Shown in pieces: positions 1 through 8,660 of a stretch of DNA of 64,000 nt. Made by a program: the position numbers and the translations under genes. Source of the stretch: Sulfolobales archaeon (GTDB taxonomy: Archaea; Thermoproteota; Thermoprotei_A; Sulfolobales; NBVN01); the NCBI GenBank assembly GCA_026413885.1, contig JAOAKA010000002.1:1-64000 (forward strand). Reading direction: 5' to 3'. The stretch's first letter is position 1; each line of letters opens with the position of its first letter. The notes under the pieces are model-generated. The model saw only the letters and a list, made by a program, of their open reading frames with translations. It was not told the DNA's origin and did not search any database.

Positions 1-1075
1 ATACTACAGGCTCCTTTGCAGGTGGAGCATAGGTTAGGATTACAGAATCTCTCTCTATAGCTCCATCTAGTGCCACAATAGATACTGAACTATAAGTCGG
101 TACCCATGGGATTATTTCTTTAACTAGAATATCTTGAGCTCTATGGGCGTATCCAACTGCTCTCTCCTTTTCTCTACTAGAGTAAAATCCTTCGAGTAGT
201 TCATCTATTCTCGAATCATTAACTCTCCACTCGTTCCACCCTCCGGGTCTTATTTCTCTACTGTGGAAGAAGTAGTAAAGATGTATAGGATATCTGGTGA
301 GACCCCAGCCGATTATCCATGCTTGAGCTGTTCCAGCTGTTGTAGCTGCGTCTAGTTCTCTACTGCTTACTGCTCTTATAGTTATTCTAAGTCCTACTGC
401 TTCTGCTTCAGTTTTTATGTATTGAGCTATCCACCAGTATACTGGTGATGTTGCTTCAGGTAGAGACAGTATCTCTATTTCAACAATTTTACCACCCTCT
501 CTCGGATCACACCAAGCAGGTCTACCATCAGGACCTGTACAAGGTGTGAACACCCTACTTAACAACGCTCTAGCTCTCCCCGGATCGTACGGATAGAGCT
601 TCTCGAAATCAGCTTCCCAGTTAGCCCAAGCACCGTGTGTTGGTGGGACTATTGTGGGACATTTAACCGCTAGTCCTCTTAGTGGTGATTCAGCGATTAT
701 TTTATCTCTATTCCATAAGTGAGAGAGAGCTGCTCTCAGCTCGTAGTACTTAACGGGCCACAATCGCACATTGAAGTGGAGTGATCCGAGAGAGTTTATA
801 CCTACTGTGAATATTATATGTGCGTCCGGTCTATTGGTTCTCACTCTATCTAGGTGAGCCGGAAGTACACCGTTTAGAGATAGTTCACCAGCCTCAAATG
901 CGAGGAGTCTCACAGTGTAGTCCTTCATTACTGGATAAGTTATCTTGTCTAAGTAGGGTCCAAATCTGTACCATTGCTCACCAAGTTCTTTCTGAGCTCC
1001 TACTGGAAGTGCGACACCTAGGAGTAGTAATGCTATGATCGATACTGCGACAAGACCTACTGTTACGTACCGCAT
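1..1075 (-). CDS. ABC transporter substrate-binding protein, family 5 (peptide/oligosaccharide type), C-terminus cut by window edge
   Basis: About 358 residues are visible and no stop is reached before the window edge, so the C-terminus lies outside. The protein starts MRYVTVGLVAV with a hydrophobic signal segment (residues 4-27) ending near GAQKELG, so it is probably exported and lipid- or membrane-anchored. A stretch near residues 100-130 (LHFNVRLWPVKYYELRAAL, then WNRDKI) is the family-5 signature seen in DppA/OppA-like receptors. Start: ATG at 1075 preceded by GGGGTGA (Shine-Dalgarno, 6-base spacing) and a TTTATAAA box at 1106-1113. Ligand cannot be told; archaeal members bind peptides or sugars. 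The permease and ATPase genes would be expected to the left. Confidence 0.85.
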   Translation of the reverse strand, partial: MRYVTVGLVAVSIIALLLLGVALPVGAQKELGEQWYRFGPYLDKITYPVMKDYTVRLLAFEAGELSLNGVLPAHLDRVRTNRPDAHIIFTVGINSLGSLHFNVRLWPVKYYELRAALSHLWNRDKIIAESPLRGLAVKCPTIVPPTHGAWANWEADFEKLYPYDPGRARALLSRVFTPCTGPDGRPAWCDPREGGKIVEIEILSLPEATSPVYWWIAQYIKTEAEAVGLRITIRAVSSRELDAATTAGTAQAWIIGWGLTRYPIHLYYFFHSREIRPGGWNEWRVNDSRIDELLEGFYSSREKERAVGYAHRAQDILVKEIIPWVPTYSSVSIVALDGAIERDSVILTYAPPAKEPVV

Positions 1076-1105
1076 AATTCACCCCAACACAGGTAACACT
1101 GAGAG

Positions 1106-1113
1106 TTTATAAA
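1106..1113 (-). promoter_or_regulatory. TATA box for the minus-strand substrate-binding protein gene
   Basis: The perfect TTTATAAA sits 31-38 bases upstream of the ATG at 1075, placing transcription start only a few bases before the GGGGTGA ribosome site. The same TTTATAAA occurs before the tRNA-Glu at the other end of the window. The rest of the 1076-1289 spacer holds a 6-bp inverted repeat (AACCTA/TAGGTT, 1165-1180) and no gene. Confidence 0.5.
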
Positions 1114-1289
1114 GCTTCTGATAATTCCGAAGCCACCCGACATACACATCGTTAGTGCGGCGGTAACCTAGAGCTAGGTTAGCTCTTACGTGTTAGTTGG
1201 TGAGCTTATTTACACTAATTTCAAACTGCTATCTATGACTTATTTAGCTAGTCTATATGTTATATGTGGAATTTACCGTAGGTGGTAGC

Positions 1290-2519
1290 ATGCTACCTAA
1301 ACTACCAGTTCTAGAAGATGTGAATGCTAGAAGACTTAAAACCCTAGTTCGAGTAGACTTCAATGTTCCACTGGATTCAGAAGGTAGAATTCTTGATGTA
1401 TCGAGAATTAGAGCTCACGTTACAACTATCAGAAAGCTTCTTGAAGCAGAGTGTGCTGTAGTTCTAATGTCTCACCAAGGTAGGCCTGGTGAGGAAGGCT
1501 TTACCCAGCTTAAACCGCATAGCGAGATTCTCTCAGAATACCTCGGACTTGAAGTAAAGTTTGTTGAAGATATTATAGGTCCTACAGCTATATCGGAGAT
1601 TAAGGGGTTAAACGCCGGGGAAGTCCTGCTTCTAGATAACGTCAGATTTGTTTCTGAAGAACTTATTGAAGCTCCTCCAGAAGTGCATAGTAAGAGCTTT
1701 CTCGTAAGGAGATTAGCACCTCTATTCGACCTCTACGTCTTCGATGCTTTTGCTACTGCACACAGGTCTCAGCCATCTATAGTTGGTTTCCCACCGGTCC
1801 TTAGGTCTGTTATAGGCTATGTTATGAAGAGTGAAGTTGAGGCCCTCAGAAAGATCGTGAATTCAGAGTACTCACCTAGAGTCTTCGTATTGGGTGGTGC
1901 GAAGATAGCTGATACACTTAAGATAATAGAGAATTTAAGTAAGAATAGACTAGCAGATAGAATACTTACTACCGGCCTAGTGGCATTAGTATTTCACGCA
2001 GCTCGAGGGGGGAAGATATCTGAGTACGTGTTGAAAGTTCTCGAAGAGAGGGGGCTTATGACCATGGTCCCGAGAGCCCGCCGGATACTAATGGGGGGTG
2101 CTCCAATAGACGTACCACTAGACTACGTAGTAGTTAAAGATAGTGGAACCGTAGATGAATGTCCCGCAAGTGCTATCGCCGGCGTGCCTATGGATATAGG
2201 AACGTACACTATGCAGATGTATTCTGAGTTAATGAAGGATGCTAAGCTGATAGTTATGAGAGGGCCGGCTGGATATCTCGAAGACCCTAGATTCAGAGCT
2301 GGTTCTGAATCTCTAATATCTTCAGCTTTAAGAAGTGGTGCGTTTCTCGTAATAGGCGGTGGACATCTCGGAGCTCTAGTAGGAAATAACGTCAGAGAGA
2401 AAATGCATATATCGACAGGTGGTGGAGCTCTCCTCATGGTACTCGCAGGTGAAGAACTCCCAGCTATTAAAGCTCTAAGAGAATCTGCTAGAAAATTCTT
2501 CGAGTGGAGTGACAGCTAG
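1290..2519 (+). CDS. pgk: Phosphoglycerate kinase
   Basis: Interconverts 1,3-bisphosphoglycerate + ADP and 3-phosphoglycerate + ATP in the cytosol (glycolysis/gluconeogenesis). Family motifs are in order: VDFNVP near the N-terminus, SHQGRPGE (the SHxGRP substrate loop), FDAFATAHR, GGAKI and the C-terminal nucleotide motif IGGGHLGAL. From the ATG at 1290 it is 409 residues, the usual archaeal length. An in-frame ATG at 1257 would add 11 residues, but 1290 is preceded by GGTGGT at 1281-1286 and a TATA-like TTATTTAG lies near 1240, which would put transcription start near 1265. Single-gene unit. Confidence 0.93.
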   Translation: MLPKLPVLEDVNARRLKTLVRVDFNVPLDSEGRILDVSRIRAHVTTIRKLLEAECAVVLMSHQGRPGEEGFTQLKPHSEILSEYLGLEVKFVEDIIGPTAISEIKGLNAGEVLLLDNVRFVSEELIEAPPEVHSKSFLVRRLAPLFDLYVFDAFATAHRSQPSIVGFPPVLRSVIGYVMKSEVEALRKIVNSEYSPRVFVLGGAKIADTLKIIENLSKNRLADRILTTGLVALVFHAARGGKISEYVLKVLEERGLMTMVPRARRILMGGAPIDVPLDYVVVKDSGTVDECPASAIAGVPMDIGTYTMQMYSELMKDAKLIVMRGPAGYLEDPRFRAGSESLISSALRSGAFLVIGGGHLGALVGNNVREKMHISTGGGALLMVLAGEELPAIKALRESARKFFEWSDS

Positions 2520-2658
2520 AAGTCAAGCTACATACACTCAGAAACATCGATTTTTACTGTGTAAACCATAGCTTGTGAAAGATTTTATGAAGAGAATTAT
2601 GTGGTCACACTCTTTGGATTTATAAGCTTAGTTAACGAATTCTCTAACGAGGATTAGT

Positions 2659-3660
2659 ATGCCCTTGAAAACACCTGTCCTCATAGGTCTCATTATCGTA
2701 GCTTTAGTCGTTGCCGGTATAGCTGTCTACACTCTGTGGCCTAGACCTGTAGCTAAACCCTTTACTCTAAACATATGGACGGGTGGAACCGGTGGAGTGT
2801 ACTATCCACTAGGTGTTAAGCTATCTGAGATGTTGAATAAATACGCTGGAGACGTAATCTCGTCTTCCGTGTCTACGAGTGGTGCTTCAGTAGCTAATAT
2901 GAGAGCTCTCTCTGCTGGTGATGCTCATCTCGTTTTCGTTCAAAACGATATCGCTTACTACGCCTTTAGAGGAATCTACATGTTTGAAGGTAGTAAAGTT
3001 GAAGTTGCGAGGGGTGTGGCAGTTCTCTACCCCGAAATAGTGCAGATAGTTGTCAGAGCAGATAGTGGTATAAAGAGCATATACGACCTCGAAGGAAAAA
3101 GAGTAGCTATAGGTGCTGCTGGTAGTGGAACAGCTGTTGAAGCAGAACTAATTCTAAGAGCTGCTGGATTGTGGGGTAAGATAGCGATTCAAAACTTAGA
3201 CTTCTCAGCAGCTGCTGAATCTATTAAACTCGGATTAGTTGACGCAGCCTTCGTAGTTGCTGGAATACCTACATCTGCTGTACTATCTCTAGCTGCGACA
3301 GTACCTGTAAACTTAGTTGAAGTTCCAGATGATATATTGAATAAGCTAACTGAGCAAGGATATAGATTCTTCATTAGGTACACTGTTCCCGCGAATACAT
3401 ATACTGGAATGACGTCTAACGTTAGAACTCTAGCAGTTAAAGCTATGCTAGCTGTTAGAGCTGATGTTCCAGAAAGCGTAGTCTACAACATACTGAAAGT
3501 CATGTTTGAACGTATTAGTGAGCTTAGAGAGGCTCACGCAAGAGCGAGAGATATAGAGCTAGCGAGAGCTTTAGAGGGAATGCCCATATCTCTACACCCT
3601 GGTGCTATAAGGTTCTACCAGGAGAAGGGGATAAGTATCCCAAGTGAGTTAAGACCGTGA
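2659..3660 (+). CDS. TRAP transporter solute receptor, TAXI family
   Basis: Extracytoplasmic solute-binding component of a TRAP-TAXI secondary transporter. Residues 5-27 form a single hydrophobic anchor (VLIGLIIVALVVAGIAVY), followed by the TAXI start motif GTGGVYYPLG and a body of about 300 residues, normal for the family. The gene is followed 10 bases later by a DUF1850 gene, a recurrent TAXI partner. The fused membrane subunit is not adjacent; a candidate lies at 21375-23501. A TATA-like ATTTATAAG lies near 2620 in the 2520-2658 spacer, which holds no gene. Substrate is unknown; characterised family members take dicarboxylates or glutamate. Confidence 0.88.
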   Translation: MPLKTPVLIGLIIVALVVAGIAVYTLWPRPVAKPFTLNIWTGGTGGVYYPLGVKLSEMLNKYAGDVISSSVSTSGASVANMRALSAGDAHLVFVQNDIAYYAFRGIYMFEGSKVEVARGVAVLYPEIVQIVVRADSGIKSIYDLEGKRVAIGAAGSGTAVEAELILRAAGLWGKIAIQNLDFSAAAESIKLGLVDAAFVVAGIPTSAVLSLAATVPVNLVEVPDDILNKLTEQGYRFFIRYTVPANTYTGMTSNVRTLAVKAMLAVRADVPESVVYNILKVMFERISELREAHARARDIELARALEGMPISLHPGAIRFYQEKGISIPSELRP

Positions 3661-3670
3661 GAGACCTCTC

Positions 3671-4210
3671 TTGACGTTTCGTAAATCTGAAGTAGTCTTT
3701 TTCTATTTCGCGTATATCTCAATGCTCGCAGTATTTTTCCTACTCATTTTTACACCATTCATATCGGTAGGCCTCATCAGTGTAGATGGGGAGACAGCAG
3801 CCGTAGTAGTTAACGCTGAAGCTGAAGTAATAGTTATCTACCGCCACAGTGTGGAGCACTACCTAGTTGTAGAGAGATATGTTGTCGAAAGCTGCAGTCT
3901 CAGACTCGCACAGCTAGAGTGGGCGGGATTTGGAGCTGGGATGCCTTCGTCACTTGTAGACATATCGAATGAAGCTATCCAGTGGAAGCCTGGTGAAGGA
4001 GCTATAGCTAAGATCAACTTAACTCTCGGACACAGGATCGCAGTATCTGTAAGATACGCAGTTGATTACGCAATATTTTTGAATAACGTAAGTATAGATG
4101 TAGAAAACAATGTAACTATAGAGACATGTTTAAAAATATCGATTGTAGACCTCCTAATAGAGTACTCTAAGCTCGTACTACTAAGGCTTTACTCACTGAG
4201 AGCTCGCTAA
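3671..4210 (+). CDS. DUF1850 family membrane-anchored protein (TRAP-TAXI partner)
   Basis: 179 residues from a TTG start; an internal ATG at codon 18 is an alternative. An N-terminal membrane helix (about 10-35) is followed by an outside domain containing the DUF1850-type segments YRHSVEHYLVVERY and LEWAGFGAGMPS. In bacteria this domain is encoded between the TAXI receptor and the fused permease and is thought to help the transporter, mechanism unknown. Here it follows the receptor by 10 bases, so the two are probably one transcript. There is a second hydrophobic stretch near the C-terminus (IVDLLIEYSKLVLL). Confidence 0.7.
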   Translation: MTFRKSEVVFFYFAYISMLAVFFLLIFTPFISVGLISVDGETAAVVVNAEAEVIVIYRHSVEHYLVVERYVVESCSLRLAQLEWAGFGAGMPSSLVDISNEAIQWKPGEGAIAKINLTLGHRIAVSVRYAVDYAIFLNNVSIDVENNVTIETCLKISIVDLLIEYSKLVLLRLYSLRAR

Positions 4211-4273
4211 CAGGATTTTGTGTTACTACTCTTTACCTATCTACTTCCTAGTGCTAGCTAGTTGGGGTAGACT

Positions 4274-5284
4274 CTGCTGGCTTCAAATTTCACTAAGCTA
4301 CTGTCGTGGTGTAAACCTGGAGCACTAATTGTAACCCATAGAAACGCCGATATAGATTCTATAGCTGCAGCTATTGCTTTAAGTTACAATTTAAAAATCT
4401 ACAATAGCGCAGATTTCGAAGTCTGTGCTCCTGAGGGTGTAGATGCTGTTAGTAAGAGAGTTCTATCTGCTTTAGGCTTCAACATTCCGGCTTCCGGGAA
4501 GTGCTCTAGTAGGAGAGTTGTATTTATCGATGTATCGTCTCTAACTCAAGTAGAGGGAGTAGAATTCGAGGAGTGTTCCTTCATAGATCACCACGCAGTC
4601 AATACGCTAATGAAGAGATGTGGTCCCTCAATATATGACCCAGAGTCTAAAGCTACATCAGCTATTCTAGCTGAAGTCTTCATGCTGACTGAATATGTCG
4701 TCCCTAGAGATTACGCAACACTACTGCTAGCGGGCATACTCTTCGACACTAGATTTCTGAGAAACACCGACTCAAGACTACTGAAAATAGCTGCGTGGCT
4801 TATTGATTCAGGTGCTGACTTCGAGAAAGCTGTTAGCTCTCTAGTTCAGCAGGAGGTGTCGTACGCTGAGCGTATTGCGAGGTTGAGGAGTCTCTCGAGA
4901 ATGGGAATCTACTCGATCGGGGAGAAATACCTCATGACCGTAACCTGCGTGGGAGCTTATGAGTCGTCTTCTCTTAGATACTCAATTGAAGCGGGATCTG
5001 ATGCAGCTATAGCTCTAGCACCTAGAGATAGAGTAATTCGGGTTACTGTGAGAGTGAGTAGTAGGCTAGTTAAAGACTTGGGAACTCCTGTAGCAGCTGA
5101 GTTAGCTAGGTATCTAGGTGAGAGTCTCGGCGGTAGTGGCGGCGGCCACGAAGCTGCTGCGGGTGCTGTAATCTCTAGAGACTCTATCAGAAGCTTGGAA
5201 GGAGTTATCGCTGAATTCTTTGGAGTTCGAGGTTTTAAAGTCCGGGCCCTAGACAGAGGTAGATGGTTTGAGGAGTGTGTTTAA
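4274..5284 (+). CDS. DHH family phosphoesterase (DHH-DHHA1, RecJ/nanoRNase-like) with a probable CTG start
   Basis: Predicted phosphodiesterase on short RNA/DNA or dinucleotides. Reading upstream of the first ATG (4610) gives clear family motifs: motif I HRNADIDS (residues 22-29), motif II FIDVSS (about 86), the DHH triad at 105-107 and the DHHA1 GGGH signature with His at about 292, total 336 residues. Starting at the ATG would remove all catalytic metal ligands. The frame is closed by TAG at 4268 and contains no ATG, GTG or TTG before 4610; the first possible initiators are CTG at 4274 and 4277, with GGGG 6 bases upstream. The XPF nuclease gene starts on the base after its stop, so they are an operon and probably act in nucleic-acid turnover or repair. 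Confidence 0.8.
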   Translation: MLASNFTKLLSWCKPGALIVTHRNADIDSIAAAIALSYNLKIYNSADFEVCAPEGVDAVSKRVLSALGFNIPASGKCSSRRVVFIDVSSLTQVEGVEFEECSFIDHHAVNTLMKRCGPSIYDPESKATSAILAEVFMLTEYVVPRDYATLLLAGILFDTRFLRNTDSRLLKIAAWLIDSGADFEKAVSSLVQQEVSYAERIARLRSLSRMGIYSIGEKYLMTVTCVGAYESSSLRYSIEAGSDAAIALAPRDRVIRVTVRVSSRLVKDLGTPVAAELARYLGESLGGSGGGHEAAAGAVISRDSIRSLEGVIAEFFGVRGFKVRALDRGRWFEECV

Positions 5285-5992
5285 ATGGTAAAGATCTACG
5301 TAGACGTTAGAGAGAAAGAGTCTGATGTACCTAAATACCTCTCGGAGCTAGGTGTTACAGTAGTCTTTAAGCAGCTCTCAGTTGGAGACTACGTGATAGC
5401 TGAGAGAGTAATTGCTGAAAGAAAAAGCGTCAGCGATCTAGCTAAATCTGTTTTCGACGGGAGATTCTTCAATCAGCTGTCTAGGCTTACACGAGAAGCT
5501 GAGAGATGCTTTCTAATCGTTGAAGGCGGTCTAGAGAGACTTAAAAACCTTACGTCGAACTATAGAGCTGTGCAGGCAGCGTTATACTACTCATCTGTCA
5601 TTAGTAGAGTGCCTATTATATTGACTGATAGCCCGAGACATACTGCGGAAATACTTAAGTACTTCTCTCTAAAGCTTCAAGAAGCACCTAAAGCACTAAG
5701 CAGTGTGAGTAGGTTGAGAAATAAGCCTAGAGATGTGTCTATAGCTGAGTGGCAGATATACGTGCTATCAGCTCTCCCCGGAGTCGGGGTGAAGACCGCT
5801 GAAAAACTATTAAAGAGGTTTGGAAGTGTTAAGAACGTATTTAACGCATCTATTCCCGAGCTGATTAGTGTTGAAGGTATATCGGAGGATAAAGCTTCCC
5901 TCATCTTCAGAGTTATAAATGAGCTGTACACTAGAAAGCAGGTAAGAAGTTTAGAGAGCTTTACTGAGAAGAATAAGAAAGAGGGTAGTTAG
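5285..5992 (+). CDS. xpf: XPF/ERCC4-type structure-specific endonuclease (crenarchaeal short form)
   Basis: 235-residue nuclease without helicase domain, the crenarchaeal form that works with PCNA on 3'-flaps and forks in repair. The nuclease domain shows VGDY (33-36) and the ERKxxxD active site (E45, R46, K47, D51). Two helix-hairpin-helix repeats follow (about 150-210: LPGVGVKTAEKLL and VEGISEDKASLI). The C-terminal QVRSLESF could be a degenerate PCNA-interacting peptide (inference). ATG directly abuts the stop of the DHH gene, so the two are co-translated. The 3' end overlaps the convergent formamidase gene by four bases. Confidence 0.92.
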   Translation: MVKIYVDVREKESDVPKYLSELGVTVVFKQLSVGDYVIAERVIAERKSVSDLAKSVFDGRFFNQLSRLTREAERCFLIVEGGLERLKNLTSNYRAVQAALYYSSVISRVPIILTDSPRHTAEILKYFSLKLQEAPKALSSVSRLRNKPRDVSIAEWQIYVLSALPGVGVKTAEKLLKRFGSVKNVFNASIPELISVEGISEDKASLIFRVINELYTRKQVRSLESFTEKNKKEGS

Positions 5993-6912
5993 CTAAGCTG
6001 TGTAAGAATATGTTCGAGCTTTACATAGTTCTTCGGGATCTCTGCTCTGACACCCTTCATCGGGTCTACCACCTGATTTATTCTGAGGTCGACTACTAGA
6101 CTTGAGAGCATGTATGCTTCCTCAAAACTTACGCTAAGAGCTCTCATGAGAATTAAAACAGCTTCTTCTGAAGCTCTATAAGCTGCTTCATCTAGATCTC
6201 TCCCGAAGGCTATAATAGAGTACCTGTCCCCAGTTTCAATCACCGGATATCTCGGTCTCTTTCCCTTTACCAACTCTAATTTCACTATAACCTCACCGGA
6301 AGCCTCAGCTGCGGCTACACATATCTCTCCATCTGCCTGAACTACGTGTATATCTCCTATAGCTAGGAGAGCTCCTTCAGTAAATACGGGTAGGTAAACC
6401 CTGCTTCCAGCTGTAAGTAAGGCTACATCCATATTTCCTCCATGATGACCTGATGTCCCAGTTGGGAGTTCTCCATCTTCTGGAGCAACACCTATAACAC
6501 CGACCATAGGTCTAGCTTCAATCTCTACGTCGTTAAATAGGACTCTTCTACCTTCAACTTTCAGCATCTTCACCATCGGCTTAATCTTCCTATCTGGAAG
6601 AGCACCGAAACCCGGCGCAACTACTATTACAGCTCTATCGGAAATCCTTATATCCTCTATTTCCACTATAAGGGTATCTCCAGGTTTCGCACCCTCGACG
6701 TAGAGAGGTCCTGTAGCTGGATTCACGCGGTTCCAGTCTATTGAATCTAGAGTAGTGGCTTCATCTACTATCTGACCCCCTAAAGCATCAACTGTCTCGA
6801 AAACCACTATATCGCCGGGTACAGCAGTATATTTTGCTTGATGTAGTTTAGAGAAGCTGTATATTACGTAGTCTCTTGGAAGCCTAGTAATCAAGGTTTC
6901 ACCACACTGCAT
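5989..6912 (-). CDS. Acetamidase/formamidase family protein
   Basis: 307 residues, ATG start. FmdA/AmdA-family beta-sandwich amidase, predicted to hydrolyse a short-chain amide such as formamide to ammonia and acid. Characteristic stretches are VNPATGPLYVEGAKPGDTL near residues 85-105, the pairing GTSGHHGGNMDV (about 150-165) that supplies metal/active-site histidines, and GDIHVVQADGEICVAAAE near 190-205. No amide transporter or nitrogen regulator is adjacent, so the physiological substrate is open. Single gene; the 6913-7053 spacer holds only its promoter region. Confidence 0.88.
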   Translation of the reverse strand: MQCGETLITRLPRDYVIYSFSKLHQAKYTAVPGDIVVFETVDALGGQIVDEATTLDSIDWNRVNPATGPLYVEGAKPGDTLIVEIEDIRISDRAVIVVAPGFGALPDRKIKPMVKMLKVEGRRVLFNDVEIEARPMVGVIGVAPEDGELPTGTSGHHGGNMDVALLTAGSRVYLPVFTEGALLAIGDIHVVQADGEICVAAAEASGEVIVKLELVKGKRPRYPVIETGDRYSIIAFGRDLDEAAYRASEEAVLILMRALSVSFEEAYMLSSLVVDLRINQVVDPMKGVRAEIPKNYVKLEHILTQLS

Positions 6913-7053
6913 ATTGATGTTGAGCTAATTAACTATAGCTCGACATCACGTAGAGGAGTGAAGCCGTGTAGAGACTTCTAGAAGGCGCATAGATATGGTA
7001 TAGGTGGGTAAGTGCTCTAAAGCTAGTTCTCTATAGATAGAATGTTAACTGTG

Positions 7054-8271
7054 TCACACATCTCTTTGTAAAGACATTTCTCTCGACATCCTGCCGAGGA
7101 GCTCTATCCTTGCTCCTCCGTATTTATACCAAATGTAGCAGGTGCCTTCTTGAGAGACCATGCATGGTCCATATGGATTGCCCGGTGTGCACACCGTCAT
7201 AAACATAGGGCACTGAGTCGGTTTAGCTATTCCTAACACTACTTCACCACACCGACACGCTGGAGGTAGGTCTGGACTTCCGGCAGCTGTTGTAAGAACG
7301 TATCTCTCCGGTCCTGGAGGTCTGAGACCGTATTGCTCATATGCGTCGAATTCTCTAAACTTTTCCCTCAGTTTAAGACCGCTTCTCGATACGTAGCCTA
7401 TGCCTCTCCAAGCACTATCAACTTCTTCAAATACTTCGTTAATGTAGGTTTTAGCTTGTGGATTGCCTTCCCATCTAACGACTCTTCTATACTCGTTGTA
7501 GAGTCCGGGAGATTCTTCAGCTATCATTCTCACTATTTCTGCGATAGATATCAGGAGGTCCACCCCATCAAATCCAGATATCGCTGTCGCTATACCGAAT
7601 TCCTTTGGGAGAAATTCCCACACTGATACACCTATAACTGTAGATACGTGTCCAGGAGCTATAACCCCTCTTATCGGGAGAAGACCCCTCTCCCTGTAGA
7701 GTTTTACAGTGTATCTCATAATTGGTGGAGTTAGTCTTAACGCACTTAAAAGTTTGAGATTGAGTGGTACTTTAAGTTTGTGTAGAGGTATCGCGTATGA
7801 AGGAGCTGTAGTTTCGAAACCTATTCCTAAGAAAACTGACTCTCTACTATCTTTCTTCACATCTTGAATAGCGTCTAGAAAGCTGTAGACAACTCTGACA
7901 TCAGCACCTTGAGCTCTAGCTTCCGCAAGACTTCGTGGAGGTTTCGGAGAGGTTGTTGGAGCTTTAAAAGCGTCACCAAACGTGTAGACTCTAACCCCAT
8001 CTAGAGCTAGCTTTACAGCTTGCTCGATAACTACACCGGGAGTTACACAGACTGGGCAGCCCGGCCCAGCAACTAGCTCAACTCCCTCCGGTAGAAGAGA
8101 CCTAACACCAAATCTAACAGCTGTCCACTCGTGAGTGCCGCAGAAATTCATTATCTTTACTGGTATTTCACCGCGAGACCTTAGCTTATCGAGATACTCT
8201 CTAGTAAGCTCTAGAGCTACTGAAACAACTCTCTCAGATCCAAGGTGCTTCAAGAGCTTCTCTATATCCAC
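7054..8271 (-). CDS. hypD: Hydrogenase maturation factor HypD
   Basis: 405 residues from GTG. HypD works with HypC to assemble the Fe(CN)2CO group of [NiFe]-hydrogenases. Diagnostic motifs: NFCGTHEWT with Cys44, GPGCPVC (69-75), GFETTAP (about 150), and the C-terminal cysteine cluster CRCGEV, PTQCPMF and GPCMVSQEGTC that binds [4Fe-4S]. About 15 residues follow the last cysteine region (LLGRMSREMSLQRDV). No other hyp or hydrogenase structural gene is in this window, so either those are elsewhere on the genome or this is a remnant of a dispersed set. Confidence 0.95.
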   Translation of the reverse strand: MDIEKLLKHLGSERVVSVALELTREYLDKLRSRGEIPVKIMNFCGTHEWTAVRFGVRSLLPEGVELVAGPGCPVCVTPGVVIEQAVKLALDGVRVYTFGDAFKAPTTSPKPPRSLAEARAQGADVRVVYSFLDAIQDVKKDSRESVFLGIGFETTAPSYAIPLHKLKVPLNLKLLSALRLTPPIMRYTVKLYRERGLLPIRGVIAPGHVSTVIGVSVWEFLPKEFGIATAISGFDGVDLLISIAEIVRMIAEESPGLYNEYRRVVRWEGNPQAKTYINEVFEEVDSAWRGIGYVSRSGLKLREKFREFDAYEQYGLRPPGPERYVLTTAAGSPDLPPACRCGEVVLGIAKPTQCPMFMTVCTPGNPYGPCMVSQEGTCYIWYKYGGARIELLGRMSREMSLQRDV

Positions 8272-8529
8272 TTAACTACCTACCCCAGAAATCTATCTAG
8301 TCGCAGTTCAAATTTTCCACTAAATCTATTCGATGAAGTCTGAGAAAAGCAGGCGGCACGCCGCTCCCACTATACTGCGCCTCGGAAACACATATGTATT
8401 TAGAACCCAGTAACTAGCTGTGTTCTATCTCGAATATGTTATCTTAGTAGATGTAGAGCTTGAGAAATCTGCTAGCATATACGAGTGTTTAGTATTCCTC
8501 GCCGCGGTTCTTGCTTAAGAAGACACATG

Positions 8530-8570
8530 CTCAGCTGAGACAGGTGTGATCATCGATCACTTCTGCTGAG
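8530..8570. other. Nested inverted repeat in the hypD-HD spacer (possible structured RNA or regulatory site)
   Basis: The spacer 8272-8660 has no ORF of note. It contains an outer arm pair CTCAGC (8530-8535)/GCTGAG (8565-8570) enclosing an inner perfect hairpin GTGATC (8546-8551), three-base loop, GATCAC (8555-8560). On the minus strand the same stretch also carries C-box-like GTGATGA just upstream and D-box-like CTGA just downstream about 48 bases apart, the size of an archaeal C/D guide RNA, but the internal boxes are poor and mutually complementary guides would be odd. Function unassigned. Confidence 0.3.
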
Positions 8571-8660
8571 TTCATCACCTACTAGAGAGATATCTAGATG
8601 TTTATTAATCTTGTGAAGCAACAGTTTTATGTTATTTATATATCATTGAGTTAAGTAAGG

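Noticed and set aside
4610-5284. Truncated DHH pseudogene starting at ATG 4610
   Set aside because: The upstream frame holds intact motifs I and II without stops back to 4268, so the gene is complete with an unusual start.
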